Positions 1 through 7,721 of a stretch of DNA of 40,975 nt are shown one piece after another (the stretch's first letter is position 1; each line of letters begins with the position of its first letter). Position numbers and translations under genes: made by a program. The notes beneath the pieces were generated by a model that was not told the origin of the DNA, did no database searches, and saw only the letters and a list, made by a program, of their open reading frames with translations. Location of the stretch: assembly GCA_963640555.1 (NCBI GenBank), contig CAVHZB010000011.1, forward strand, positions 1 to 40,975, read 5' to 3'. Origin of the DNA: F23-B02 sp963640555. GTDB lineage: Bacteria; Bacillota; Clostridia; Oscillospirales; Oscillospiraceae.

Positions 1-10
1 TGAAAAAGCT

Positions 11-43
11 GGCAAATTGGAGCTGGGACAGCTCCAATTTGCC
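11..43. terminator. Hairpin 1 of three, terminator-like
   Basis: A perfect 14-bp inverted repeat (11-24 with 30-43) around a 5-nt loop. On the minus strand it is followed by a T-rich stretch (complement of 2-7). On the plus strand a second small hairpin (GCTG/CAGC near 43-54) is followed by TTTTTT, so it could stop transcription from either side. It lies beyond the end of the glycogen operon. Confidence 0.6.
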
Positions 44-76
44 GCTGTTTCAGCGCCTTTTTTCAACAACATACGC

Positions 77-115
77 AAGAACCACTGTTTTCGCTTTTTG
101 AAAGCAGTGGTTCTT
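77..115. terminator. Hairpin 2 of three, terminator-like
   Basis: An 11-bp inverted repeat (77-87 with 105-115), extended inward by weaker pairs to about 16 bp. The sequence differs from that of its two neighbours. The plus-strand side ends in TTCTTT. Confidence 0.5.
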
Positions 116-125
116 TGACAGGCTG

Positions 126-169
126 AGGCTGAAAAATTCTGCACCTATACGGTGCAGAATTTTCAGCCT
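126..169. terminator. Hairpin 3 of three, overlapping the pfkB-like stop codon
   Basis: A 19-20 bp inverted repeat (126-145 with 151-169), broken only by a one-base bulge, with a 5-nt loop. It overlaps the stop codon of the minus-strand sugar kinase at 163-165, so it is probably the 3' stabilising or terminating hairpin of the glycogen operon. Confidence 0.6.
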
Positions 170-1050
170 ATAAGCTCCGGACAAAGCTCGGGGTTTATCG
201 TCTCCGCGCACTGCGCGCACATGGCAGCGGCTTTCATTGCGGCCGCCGCGCTTTCGGCAACGCTCAGCCCGTTCACATCCGCCCATATTATGGCGGCGGT
301 CGCGGCATCGCCGCAGCCCGTGGCGTTCACTACCTCGAATTTTTCACATGGGAGCTTTATTATCTCGCCGTCGGACGCGGCAACGATACCGTCGCTGCCG
401 AGGGAGACGAATACCTTCTTTACGCCCTGCCTGAGCAGCGCCTCAGCCGCAAACAGCGATGTGCTCTCACCTGTCAGGCTTTTTGCTTCGTACTCATTGG
501 GCTTAAAAGCGGTGAGCTTTGAAAACGCCGGTCTGAGCCGCTCGCTCTTTGCGACCGAAACCGGGTCGGCGTACAGCGGCGCAGTCACATTTTCGGCGAT
601 CCATGCTACGGTGCTTTGCGTCAGATTTGCGTCTATCACAACGGCATCGGCCGAATTTATCTCCGTCAGATGCCGTCCGAGATATTCCGGAGTTATGCTC
701 GCGGATATATCCGTGTCGTTTACTCCGAGGAGCATATCTCCGTTTTCGTCGGTCACATACAGATAGCTTGAGGTCCTGCCGCCGTTTATGGTGCGGCTCA
801 GGTGCATATCCATACCAAGCGAAACACAGCTTTCGTATATGCTCCTGCCGTAAACATCATTGCCGATGGCGGCGATGAACTTTACATCCACACCCAGCAG
901 GCGCAGATTATGCGCGATATTGCGCCCTACTCCGCCGGGGCTGAAGCTCACCGTGCCGGGAGTTGAATCCTTCATGCGCGGCGGTCTGTCCGGTCTGCCG
1001 CAAATGTCTATATTTACGGCGCCTATAACTACTGCAGTTTTATTCCCCAT
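163..1050 (-). CDS. PfkB-family carbohydrate kinase (pseudouridine kinase-like)
   Basis: A 295-residue ribokinase/PfkB-fold sugar kinase, expected to phosphorylate a sugar or nucleoside hydroxyl with ATP in the cytoplasm. The N-terminal PfkB signature is visible (SFSPGGVGRNIAHNLRLLG, about residues 36-54). So is the C-terminal ATP/anion-hole signature, here NATGCGDAATAA (about 242-253), with the catalytic-base Asp of GD retained. The spacing and the GGVGRNIA motif resemble pseudouridine kinases (PsuK), but no pseudouridine glycosidase (psuG) lies next to it, so the substrate is open; ribose, fructose or a nucleoside are alternatives. The ATG is preceded by GGAGGG and overlaps the 3' end of glgP by 22 bp. 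It is therefore co-translated as the last gene of the glycogen operon. Confidence 0.85.
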   Translation of the reverse strand: MGNKTAVVIGAVNIDICGRPDRPPRMKDSTPGTVSFSPGGVGRNIAHNLRLLGVDVKFIAAIGNDVYGRSIYESCVSLGMDMHLSRTINGGRTSSYLYVTDENGDMLLGVNDTDISASITPEYLGRHLTEINSADAVVIDANLTQSTVAWIAENVTAPLYADPVSVAKSERLRPAFSKLTAFKPNEYEAKSLTGESTSLFAAEALLRQGVKKVFVSLGSDGIVAASDGEIIKLPCEKFEVVNATGCGDAATAAIIWADVNGLSVAESAAAAMKAAAMCAQCAETINPELCPELIG

Positions 1051-3440
1051 ATGCCCTCCGCATACTCCTTTATCGCTCTGTCGGCGGCGAATATCCCCGC
1101 CTGAGCCGTGTTGACTATCGACAGGCGCGCAAGCTCTGCCGGATCGGATATTGCCGCGTACATCCTGTCATGGGTGCTTACATAGTCGCGGTAATCGGCG
1201 CACAGCATATACGGGTCGCCGTTATACAGCAGGTTAGACACGAGGTCGGAATAGCTCTTGCCGTCGCCAAAGCCGCAGCTTATCCGGTCGAGCACTGCCG
1301 CGAGCTCGGCATCCTCCCGCACGATGCGCTGGGGGTCATAGCCGGAGGTCTTCAGAGCGTTCACCTCGTTTGTTCTGAGTCCGAACAGGAACATGTTCTC
1401 ATCGCCGAGGCGCTCATACATTTCAACATTCGCGCCGTCGAGCGTGCCGATAGTGACGGCGCCGTTCAGCATGAGCTTCATGTTGCCGGTGCCGGAGGCC
1501 TCCTTGCCCGCCGTTGATATCTGCTCGGACACCTGAGCCGCCGGCATAAGCGCCTCCGCCGCCGATACGCGGTAGTTTTCCATAAAGCAGACCTGAAGCC
1601 TGCCCCTGCACAGCGGGTCGCGGTTTATATCGTTGGCCAGCGAGCATATGAGCTCGATTATCCTCTTTGCGGTATAGTAGCCTGCGGCCGCCTTTGCTCC
1701 GAACACAAAGGAGCGCGGCGTAAATTCTGCGTTTGGGTCGTCGTGTATCCGCATTTGCAGACGCGTTATGAGCATTGCGCACAGCAGCTGCCGCTTATAC
1801 TCGTGCAGGCGCTTTACCTGAACATCGAGTATTGCGTCCGTATCAAGGGCAAACCCGTCGTTTTTAGTGAGAAATTCCGCAAAATCGCGTTTATTCTGAA
1901 GCTTTATCTCGTTTACCGCGCGCTGAGCCGAGGCATTTCCGGCAAGCTCCTTGAGCCTTATGAGCTGCTCAGGCTTTGTAAGATATTCATCACTGCCGAG
2001 CGAGGCACTGACAAAAGCGTGCAGTCTCGGGTTTATCTGTGCCAGCCAGCGGCGGTGGTCTATGCCGTTTGTGACATAGGTAAAGCGCTCGGGACGGAGC
2101 CGGCATATATCCTTAAACAGGTCTGTTTTCAGTATCTCACCGTGCAGAGCCGAAACGCCGTTTATCTTGTAGCAGGCTGCCAGACACAGGTTTGCCATAT
2201 GCACCTGCCCATCTCGGATGATAAGGTTTTTGCCGACCTTTTCGCTGCTGCCGAAGCGAGCAACAAGATCGTCGCACCAGCGGCGGTTTATCTCGCACAG
2301 TATCTCCCAAACGCGCGGCAGAAGCGTCTGCACGAGCTCCTGCGGCCACTTTTCGAGTGCTTCACTCATAACGGTGTGGTTCGTATACGCAACCGAGGCG
2401 CTCACCGTGCTCCACGCCTCATCCCAGCCGAGTCCGTACTCATCCATCATTATGCGCATGAGCTCGGGGATAACGAGCGCGGGGTGGGTGTCGTTTATCT
2501 GGATAACATGATGCTTTGCAAAGCTCTTTATATCGCCGAAGCGAGCCATATGGGTCTTTATTATTGACTGAGCGGTCGCCGAGAGGAAGAAATACTGCTG
2601 CTTCAGGCGCAGGGTCTTGCCCTCGATGTGATCGTCGGCGGGATACAGCACCTTGGTGATGACCTCGCTCATTGTGCGCTGCTCAAGGCTTTTTACATAC
2701 TCGCCCTCGGAGAACAGGTACATATCGAGTGCACTGGTGCTTCTGGCATCCCAAAGCCTGAGAATATTGACCTTGCTGCCGCCGTAGCCGGCTATGAGCA
2801 TATCGCGCGGCACTGCCGTCACGGTCTGATAGCCGGTGTGCTCGGCGTGGTACCTGCCGAAGCTGTCCCAGCGGGGCGAGATGTTCCCGCCGAAGCGCAC
2901 CTCTACCGCCTCGTCGTTGCGCGCGACGAGCCAGCTCTCGGCTGCACTGCGCCAATCGTCGGCTACCTCGGTCTGCTTTCCGTCGGCTATCTTCTGGCGG
3001 AATATGCCCAGCTCGTAGCACAGCGAGTAGCCCGTTGCGGGTATGCCGAGAGTCGCAAGCGAATCCATGTAGCAGGCGGCGAGTCTGCCGAGTCCGCCGT
3101 TGCCGAGTCCGGCATCGTTTTCCGCCTCAAATATATCCGCGGCATTTCTGCCGAGATCCTCGAGAGCGCCCGTGAGTGCCTCGGATATGCCGAGATTGAA
3201 GGCGTTTTTCATAAGGCTTCTGCCCATGAGAAACTCCATGGAGAGATAGTGCACCTCGCGCTCCGGGCATTTTGTCTCCTGAGCGGTGAGAAGCCTGCTC
3301 ATTATCTCTCTTATAACGATGGCGCTGGCCTGAAACACCTGATCGTCGGTCGCCGTTTTTGCCGTTACCGCGAAATGCGCGCACAGCTTATCCTCTATCG
3401 CGCTGCGCACCTCATCGCGTGAGATCTGATTTACATACAT
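1029..3440 (-). CDS. glgP: Glycogen/starch/alpha-glucan phosphorylase
   Basis: An 803-residue GT35 phosphorylase, the usual length for bacterial GlgP. It releases glucose-1-phosphate from the non-reducing ends of glycogen, using pyridoxal phosphate. The PLP-lysine region is clear near residues 645-670 (EASGTGNMKLMLNG followed by GTLDGANVEM), as are VHYLSMEFLMGRSL near the N terminus and NDTHPAL in the middle. The start ATG at 3440 has GAGG nine bases upstream. It lies 20 bp after glgD and overlaps the sugar kinase downstream. Synthesis (glgC, glgD) and degradation (glgP) of glycogen thus sit in one transcription unit, as is usual in Clostridia. Confidence 0.97.
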   Translation of the reverse strand: MYVNQISRDEVRSAIEDKLCAHFAVTAKTATDDQVFQASAIVIREIMSRLLTAQETKCPEREVHYLSMEFLMGRSLMKNAFNLGISEALTGALEDLGRNAADIFEAENDAGLGNGGLGRLAACYMDSLATLGIPATGYSLCYELGIFRQKIADGKQTEVADDWRSAAESWLVARNDEAVEVRFGGNISPRWDSFGRYHAEHTGYQTVTAVPRDMLIAGYGGSKVNILRLWDARSTSALDMYLFSEGEYVKSLEQRTMSEVITKVLYPADDHIEGKTLRLKQQYFFLSATAQSIIKTHMARFGDIKSFAKHHVIQINDTHPALVIPELMRIMMDEYGLGWDEAWSTVSASVAYTNHTVMSEALEKWPQELVQTLLPRVWEILCEINRRWCDDLVARFGSSEKVGKNLIIRDGQVHMANLCLAACYKINGVSALHGEILKTDLFKDICRLRPERFTYVTNGIDHRRWLAQINPRLHAFVSASLGSDEYLTKPEQLIRLKELAGNASAQRAVNEIKLQNKRDFAEFLTKNDGFALDTDAILDVQVKRLHEYKRQLLCAMLITRLQMRIHDDPNAEFTPRSFVFGAKAAAGYYTAKRIIELICSLANDINRDPLCRGRLQVCFMENYRVSAAEALMPAAQVSEQISTAGKEASGTGNMKLMLNGAVTIGTLDGANVEMYERLGDENMFLFGLRTNEVNALKTSGYDPQRIVREDAELAAVLDRISCGFGDGKSYSDLVSNLLYNGDPYMLCADYRDYVSTHDRMYAAISDPAELARLSIVNTAQAGIFAADRAIKEYAEGIWGIKLQ

Positions 3441-3460
3441 AGGTTATTGCCTCAAATTGC

Positions 3461-4573
3461 TTAGATTTTAGTGCCTTTCGGCAGGATGACGGGCAGCTTC
3501 TCACTGCCCATTATGGTCTGGAAGGATGATACCTCGGAAATTTTATCGGCGATAACATTTTTCATCGTAACGCCCTCGGCTATCTTCGCGCCGCGCATGA
3601 CAACGCAGCCGCTGAGCTTTGCGCCCCTGCTTATCCTGACATCGGACGATATGATGCAGTTGTCTATCTCGCCCTCTATTATGCAGCCGTCGGAGACGAG
3701 GCAGTTGGATGCCTTCGAGCCCTCGGCATAATATGTGCTGACATCCTCGTGCGTTTTCGTGCGCACCGGACGCTCCGGCGGGAACAACTCCGCGCGCTTT
3801 TCGCCGCTGAGCATATCCATATTCGCCGCAAAGTATGACTGTGTGCTCATTATACGCTTACCGTAGCCGCGGTGATAATAAACGCCTACCCTGCCGCCGT
3901 TTGCGAGGTAAGCCGCTATCGCATCGCGGTGGAAGTGATAATGATTTTCCGCCCTGCAGGTCTCCATCATCCTCAGCAGGAGCTCCTTGGAGATTATATA
4001 CGCCTCAAGCGACGCCGCTCCCTGCCCCGCCGTGGTCTGGTTGAATATCATTGCGCGGGCAAAGCCGTCCTCGCCGACGATATAGCGGTGATGATTATAA
4101 TCGGGTGTATCCTCGGTGCAGATGGCGGTTATCTCCGTGCCCGTTCTCAGATGCTGGTGTATTGCCGCACGAAGGTCGATATTAGCCGCGGTATTGCCGT
4201 GCATCATGACGATATACCTGGCGTTTATATCGTTTATATAGGTCGAAACGGCGTTGAGCGCCTCTATCGTTCCGGTATAATCGCCGCGGTGATATTCGGG
4301 AAGTCCGAACGGCGGCAGCATACGCAGACCGCCTATTCTGCGCCCCATATCCCAGTCCTTGCCGCTTGCAAGGTGGTCGAGCAGCGACTGATAGTCGCGG
4401 CGCATTATAACGCCGACATCGTGTATGCCCGCGTTCATCAGCGAGGACAGAGCAAAGTCTATAAGTCTGTATCTTCCGCAGAACGGCAGTGACGATGCCG
4501 TGCGCTTTTTTACGAGCTCGCCGAGCTCAGGAACGGCTCCGTAGGCAAAGATAATTCCGTGAAAATCGCTCAT
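3461..4573 (-). CDS. glgD: GlgD, non-catalytic partner of ADP-glucose pyrophosphorylase
   Basis: A 370-residue protein homologous to GlgC. It has the nucleotidyltransferase core (FCGRYRLIDFALSSLMNAGI, residues 31-50) and a C-terminal left-handed beta-helix (hexapeptide repeats from about 280). The nucleotide-binding loop that reads AGGQGSRL in GlgC is replaced here by AYGAVPEL, as expected for the GlgD subunit, which in Firmicutes modulates GlgC rather than catalysing. It begins 4 bp after the glgC stop with a strong GAGGAGGT ribosome binding site inside the end of glgC, which implies tight coupling and probable equimolar expression. Confidence 0.95.
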   Translation of the reverse strand: MSDFHGIIFAYGAVPELGELVKKRTASSLPFCGRYRLIDFALSSLMNAGIHDVGVIMRRDYQSLLDHLASGKDWDMGRRIGGLRMLPPFGLPEYHRGDYTGTIEALNAVSTYINDINARYIVMMHGNTAANIDLRAAIHQHLRTGTEITAICTEDTPDYNHHRYIVGEDGFARAMIFNQTTAGQGAASLEAYIISKELLLRMMETCRAENHYHFHRDAIAAYLANGGRVGVYYHRGYGKRIMSTQSYFAANMDMLSGEKRAELFPPERPVRTKTHEDVSTYYAEGSKASNCLVSDGCIIEGEIDNCIISSDVRISRGAKLSGCVVMRGAKIAEGVTMKNVIADKISEVSSFQTIMGSEKLPVILPKGTKI

Positions 4574-4576
4574 TTC

Positions 4577-5770
4577 TCAGACCTCCTCGCTTTTGTATAT
4601 CATGGCGCCGGCCTTGACCTGCGCACCCTGTCTTACCGTGATGCGCGGACCGCAGGTGGCAACGCCCCACTCATCGCTTCCGTCCGGCGCGGCACCGACA
4701 TGGGCGCCGCTTTTTATTACCGTGCCCTCGCCGATTATCGCATACTCCACCGTTGCTCCGGTCTCGACATGCGCGCCCGGCATCAGCACCGAATACAGCA
4801 CCCTTGCCCCCTTCTCGACCACTGCCGAGCTTGAGAGCACGGAGTTTTCAACACTGCCCTCTATAATGCAGCCCTCCGTAACTATCGAGTGCTCCACGAC
4901 GGCATCCTCGCCGACATAGTGCGGCGGCTGGGCAACGCTTCTCGAGCGTATCGGCCAGCTCGGGTCATAGAGGTTTATGAGCGTCGTCGACAGCATATCC
5001 ATGTTTGCGTCCCAAAGGCTCGTTATCGTGCCGACATCGCGCCAGTAGCCGTCAAAGCGGTAGGGCCACAGCTTTTCGCCGGCCTTGAGCATATTGGGGA
5101 TTATATTTTTTCCGAAGTCCTTGCTCGAATCGGGATCGTTCTCATCCTCGACAAGGTACTTGCGGAGCTTCTTCCAGTTGAATATGTAAATGCCCATCGA
5201 GGCGAGATCGCTCTTGGGCTGCTCGGGCTTTTCCTCAAACTGCTCCACATAGCCGCTCTCGCCGAGATTCATGATACCGAAGCGGGTGGCCTCCTCCATG
5301 GAGACCTGCAGAACGGCGATGGTACACGCGGCATCCTTCTCGATGTGCTCACGAAGCATTTTGGAGTAATCCATCTTGTAGATGTGATCGCCCGAGAGGA
5401 TGAGAACATTATCGGGATCGTACATCTCGATAAAGCCGATGTTCTGGTAAATGGCGTTTGCGGTGCCGGAGAACCACGATCCGGTCTCTCCGGCAGTCTG
5501 GTACGGCGGCAGGATGAACACGCCTCCGTCGGTGGAATCAAGATCCCACGGCTGCCCGCCGCCGATGTAGCTGTTTAGCTGAAGCGGACGGTACTGCGTT
5601 AAAACGCCGACCGTATCTATACCGGAGTTTGCGCAGTTAGACAATGGAAAATCTATTATGCGGTATTTGCCGCCAAACGGCATATTGGGCTTTGCCACAT
5701 CCTGCGTGAGCGCATAGAGTCTTGAGCCCTGTCCCCCCGCGAGGAGCATTGCTATGCAGCTTTTTTTCAT
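4577..5770 (-). CDS. glgC: Glucose-1-phosphate adenylyltransferase
   Basis: A 397-residue catalytic ADP-glucose pyrophosphorylase that makes ADP-glucose from ATP and glucose-1-phosphate, the committed step of glycogen synthesis. Visible motifs are LAGGQGSRLYAL (residues 10-21), the Lys of AKPNMPFGGKYRIIDF, the WFSGTANAI region, LSGDHIYKMDY, and FEEKP with the following sugar-phosphate site. A C-terminal beta-helix starts at about residue 290. The ATG at 5770 follows AAAGGA by 8 bases. It lies 29 bp downstream of pth with no convincing terminator between, so it probably belongs to the prs-pth transcript. Confidence 0.97.
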   Translation of the reverse strand: MKKSCIAMLLAGGQGSRLYALTQDVAKPNMPFGGKYRIIDFPLSNCANSGIDTVGVLTQYRPLQLNSYIGGGQPWDLDSTDGGVFILPPYQTAGETGSWFSGTANAIYQNIGFIEMYDPDNVLILSGDHIYKMDYSKMLREHIEKDAACTIAVLQVSMEEATRFGIMNLGESGYVEQFEEKPEQPKSDLASMGIYIFNWKKLRKYLVEDENDPDSSKDFGKNIIPNMLKAGEKLWPYRFDGYWRDVGTITSLWDANMDMLSTTLINLYDPSWPIRSRSVAQPPHYVGEDAVVEHSIVTEGCIIEGSVENSVLSSSAVVEKGARVLYSVLMPGAHVETGATVEYAIIGEGTVIKSGAHVGAAPDGSDEWGVATCGPRITVRQGAQVKAGAMIYKSEEV

Positions 5771-5799
5771 GTCATCCGTCCTTTCCCTTATTGCGATCG

Positions 5800-6384
5800 T
5801 CAGTTAAATTTATTCATCGCGCGCTGAGCGCCCTCGGTGATATAGCATTCAACGGCGTCAGCCGTCTGCCTGGAGAGCAGCTCCATATCCGCCGCATCCT
5901 GGCCCTTGAATGCGCCGAGCACCCAGTCGGCCATATCATAATCCGGATGGGGCGGCGCTCCGACACCAAGGCGTATGCGCGGGAACCTGTCCGTTCCGAG
6001 CTGTGCGATTATGCTTTTCAGACCGTTGTGACCTCCCGCCGAGCCGCCGGTGCGAATGCGCATTTTGCCCACCGGCAGAGCTGTTTCGTCGGACACGACT
6101 ATCACCCTTTCGGGCGGGAGCTTATAGAACCTGACCGCCTGTATCACGGCATCGCCGGACAGATTCATGTAGGTCTGCGGCTTCATGAGCAGCACCTTCT
6201 GTCCGCCTATATCCACGGTTTGAGTCAGTGCCTTGAAGCGCATACGGTTTATTTTAACGCCGAGCTTTTTCTCCGTTGCATCGGCTGCCATAAAGCCCGC
6301 GTTGTGCCTTGTTCCGTTATATTTAAGACCGGGGTTGCCGAGGAAAACGACAAGCCACGACACCCCGCCTTTATTCATAAACAT
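5800..6384 (-). CDS. pth: Peptidyl-tRNA hydrolase
   Basis: A 194-residue Pth, which cleaves peptidyl-tRNA released from stalled ribosomes. The family signature is present: LGNPG (15-19), N24-G-T-R-H27-N with catalytic His27, KPQTYMNLSG with Asn74, Asp99, and SAGGHNGLKSI with Asn120. The usual HDxLDLP stretch reads SDETALP, so Asp99 is kept but the preceding His and the second Asp are lost. I chose ATG 6384 because clostridial Pth proteins commonly have a short M-F-x-K extension before WLIVxLGNPG. GTG at 6393 (overlapping the prs stop as GTGA), ATG at 6378 and GTG at 6363 (with AAAGG just upstream) are alternatives. It is coupled to prs, a common arrangement in Firmicutes. Confidence 0.93.
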   Translation of the reverse strand: MFMNKGGVSWLVVFLGNPGLKYNGTRHNAGFMAADATEKKLGVKINRMRFKALTQTVDIGGQKVLLMKPQTYMNLSGDAVIQAVRFYKLPPERVIVVSDETALPVGKMRIRTGGSAGGHNGLKSIIAQLGTDRFPRIRLGVGAPPHPDYDMADWVLGAFKGQDAADMELLSRQTADAVECYITEGAQRAMNKFN

Positions 6385-6389
6385 TTTTA

Positions 6390-7352
6390 TCACTCAAACA
6401 GATTGGAAATGGATATCTCCTCGTAAACACGCTGGATAGCTTCGGCAAAGACGGGCGCGACGGACATATATTTGATCTTCGCGCACATTTCCGCGTTTTC
6501 GGGGTAAGGAATGGTATCGAGCAGCAGAAGCTCCTTTATGGTGCTGCCCGCTATGCGCTCGATGGCGGGACCGGAGAGAACACCGTGGCTTGCGCAGGCG
6601 TAGACCTCCTTTGCGCCGCCTATCTCAACGATGGCCTTTGCTGCGCCCACGAGCGAGCCTGCGGTATCGACCATATCGTCGAGCAGAATGCAGGTCTTGC
6701 CCTCGACATTGCCGATTATATTCATGACCTCGGACTGGTTTGCCCGTTCGCGGCGCTTATCGACTATAGCCATATTGCAGCCGAGCTTCATGGAGAAATT
6801 ACGGGCACGCGCAGTGCTGCCGACATCGGGAGATACGACCATTACATCGTCATTATCCTTGCCGAAAACATCAATATAATGCTTTGCAAAGAGAGGTGCA
6901 CCGAAAAGATTGTCAACGGGAATGTCAAAGAAGCCCTGTATCTGTGCGGCATGGAGATCCATGGTGAGCACACGGTCGGCTCCGGCTGCGGTGATAAGGT
7001 TTGCAACGAGCTTTGCGGAAATGGGATCGCGGCTTTTTGCCTTGCGGTCCTGACGGGCATAGCCGAAATAAGGGATGACGGCGGTTATTCTGCCCGCAGA
7101 CGCTCTGCGTACCGCGTCGATCATAACGAGCAGCTCCATGAGGTTGTCGTTAACGGGCTTGCAGGTGGACTGCACGATGAAAACATCAGCACCGCGGACG
7201 GGCTCGTGCACGGATATGGAGCACTCTCCGTCAGCGAAGTGCGAGCAGCTGCATTCTCCGAGATTCTTGAAAAGCTGGTTGCATATTGCCCTTGCGAGCG
7301 CAGGATTGGAATTGCCGGTGAATACCTTGATCTCTTTGCCGTGGGAAATCAT
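6390..7352 (-). CDS. prs: Ribose-phosphate pyrophosphokinase
   Basis: A 320-residue class I PRPP synthetase. It transfers pyrophosphate from ATP to ribose-5-phosphate and feeds purine, pyrimidine, His, Trp and NAD synthesis. Signatures are FGYARQDRK, the divalent-cation/PRPP site beginning DLHAAQIQGFFDIPVDN, and the ribose-5-phosphate loop DDMVDTAGSL. The ATG at 7352 follows AGAGGA. It is first in the prs-pth-glg run, and its own promoter is visible upstream. Confidence 0.97.
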   Translation of the reverse strand: MISHGKEIKVFTGNSNPALARAICNQLFKNLGECSCSHFADGECSISVHEPVRGADVFIVQSTCKPVNDNLMELLVMIDAVRRASAGRITAVIPYFGYARQDRKAKSRDPISAKLVANLITAAGADRVLTMDLHAAQIQGFFDIPVDNLFGAPLFAKHYIDVFGKDNDDVMVVSPDVGSTARARNFSMKLGCNMAIVDKRRERANQSEVMNIIGNVEGKTCILLDDMVDTAGSLVGAAKAIVEIGGAKEVYACASHGVLSGPAIERIAGSTIKELLLLDTIPYPENAEMCAKIKYMSVAPVFAEAIQRVYEEISISNLFE

Positions 7353-7407
7353 TTTAAATCGTCCTCTCTGTTTTTATTGGCTGTAAAAGCTCATCTTCAT
7401 TCGCACC

Positions 7408-7436
7408 ATTATACCAAATGCACAACGCCTTGAAAA
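7408..7436 (-). promoter_or_regulatory. Predicted sigma-A promoter of prs operon
   Basis: On the minus strand, TTTTCA (7431-7436), a 17-bp spacer and TATAAT (7408-7413), preceded by TGG and so close to an extended -10. It is about 55 bp upstream of the prs start. Confidence 0.6.
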
Positions 7437-7492
7437 GGGGGCGGCATATAGAATTTTACTGTTCACGGTGTCCCGTTTCTGTATAAAAGCGC

Positions 7493-7516
7493 AAGGACGG
7501 CAGAAAAGCCGTCCTT
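7493..7516. terminator. Terminator between the HAAS-protein operon and prs
   Basis: A 9-bp perfect stem (7493-7501 with 7508-7516) around a 6-nt loop. On the minus strand it is followed by GCGCTTTTAT, and on the plus strand by TTGTTTTT. It ends the 7530-8886 operon before the prs promoter. Confidence 0.75.
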
Positions 7517-7529
7517 TGTTTTTCGTTTT

Positions 7530-7721
7530 TCAGTTAAGAGCCGATATACCGATGAGTCCTCTTATGGCGTTGAGCTTATCCTCGATACTGTACGCCGCCG
7601 AGAAAACATCCTGTATGCGCTGCATATCGCCGCCGGTGACAACGCCCGCGAGTATGCACAGTGCGCCCAGAATAAACGCGATGATCGCGATGGTGGACAT
7701 TATCTTCCATGCTCTACTCAT
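7530..7721 (-). CDS. Small single-pass membrane protein, unknown function
   Basis: A 63-residue protein starting at the ATG in the sequence ATGAGTAG, which overlaps the stop of the upstream HAAS-domain gene by 8 bp; translation is probably coupled. It has one strong hydrophobic segment (about residues 8-28, TIAIIAFILGALCILAGVV) and a short amphipathic C-terminal tail. An upstream in-frame ATG at 7757 would lie inside the neighbouring gene and adds a non-hydrophobic leader, so I prefer 7721. The tight overlap suggests a partner of the upstream membrane protein. No function is recognised. Confidence 0.7.
   Translation of the reverse strand: MSRAWKIMSTIAIIAFILGALCILAGVVTGGDMQRIQDVFSAAYSIEDKLNAIRGLIGISALN

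Noticed and set aside
3461..4573. GlgD as a broken GlgC copy
   Set aside because: Loss of the nucleotide-binding loop is normal for the GlgD subunit in Firmicutes; the gene is otherwise intact and well placed.
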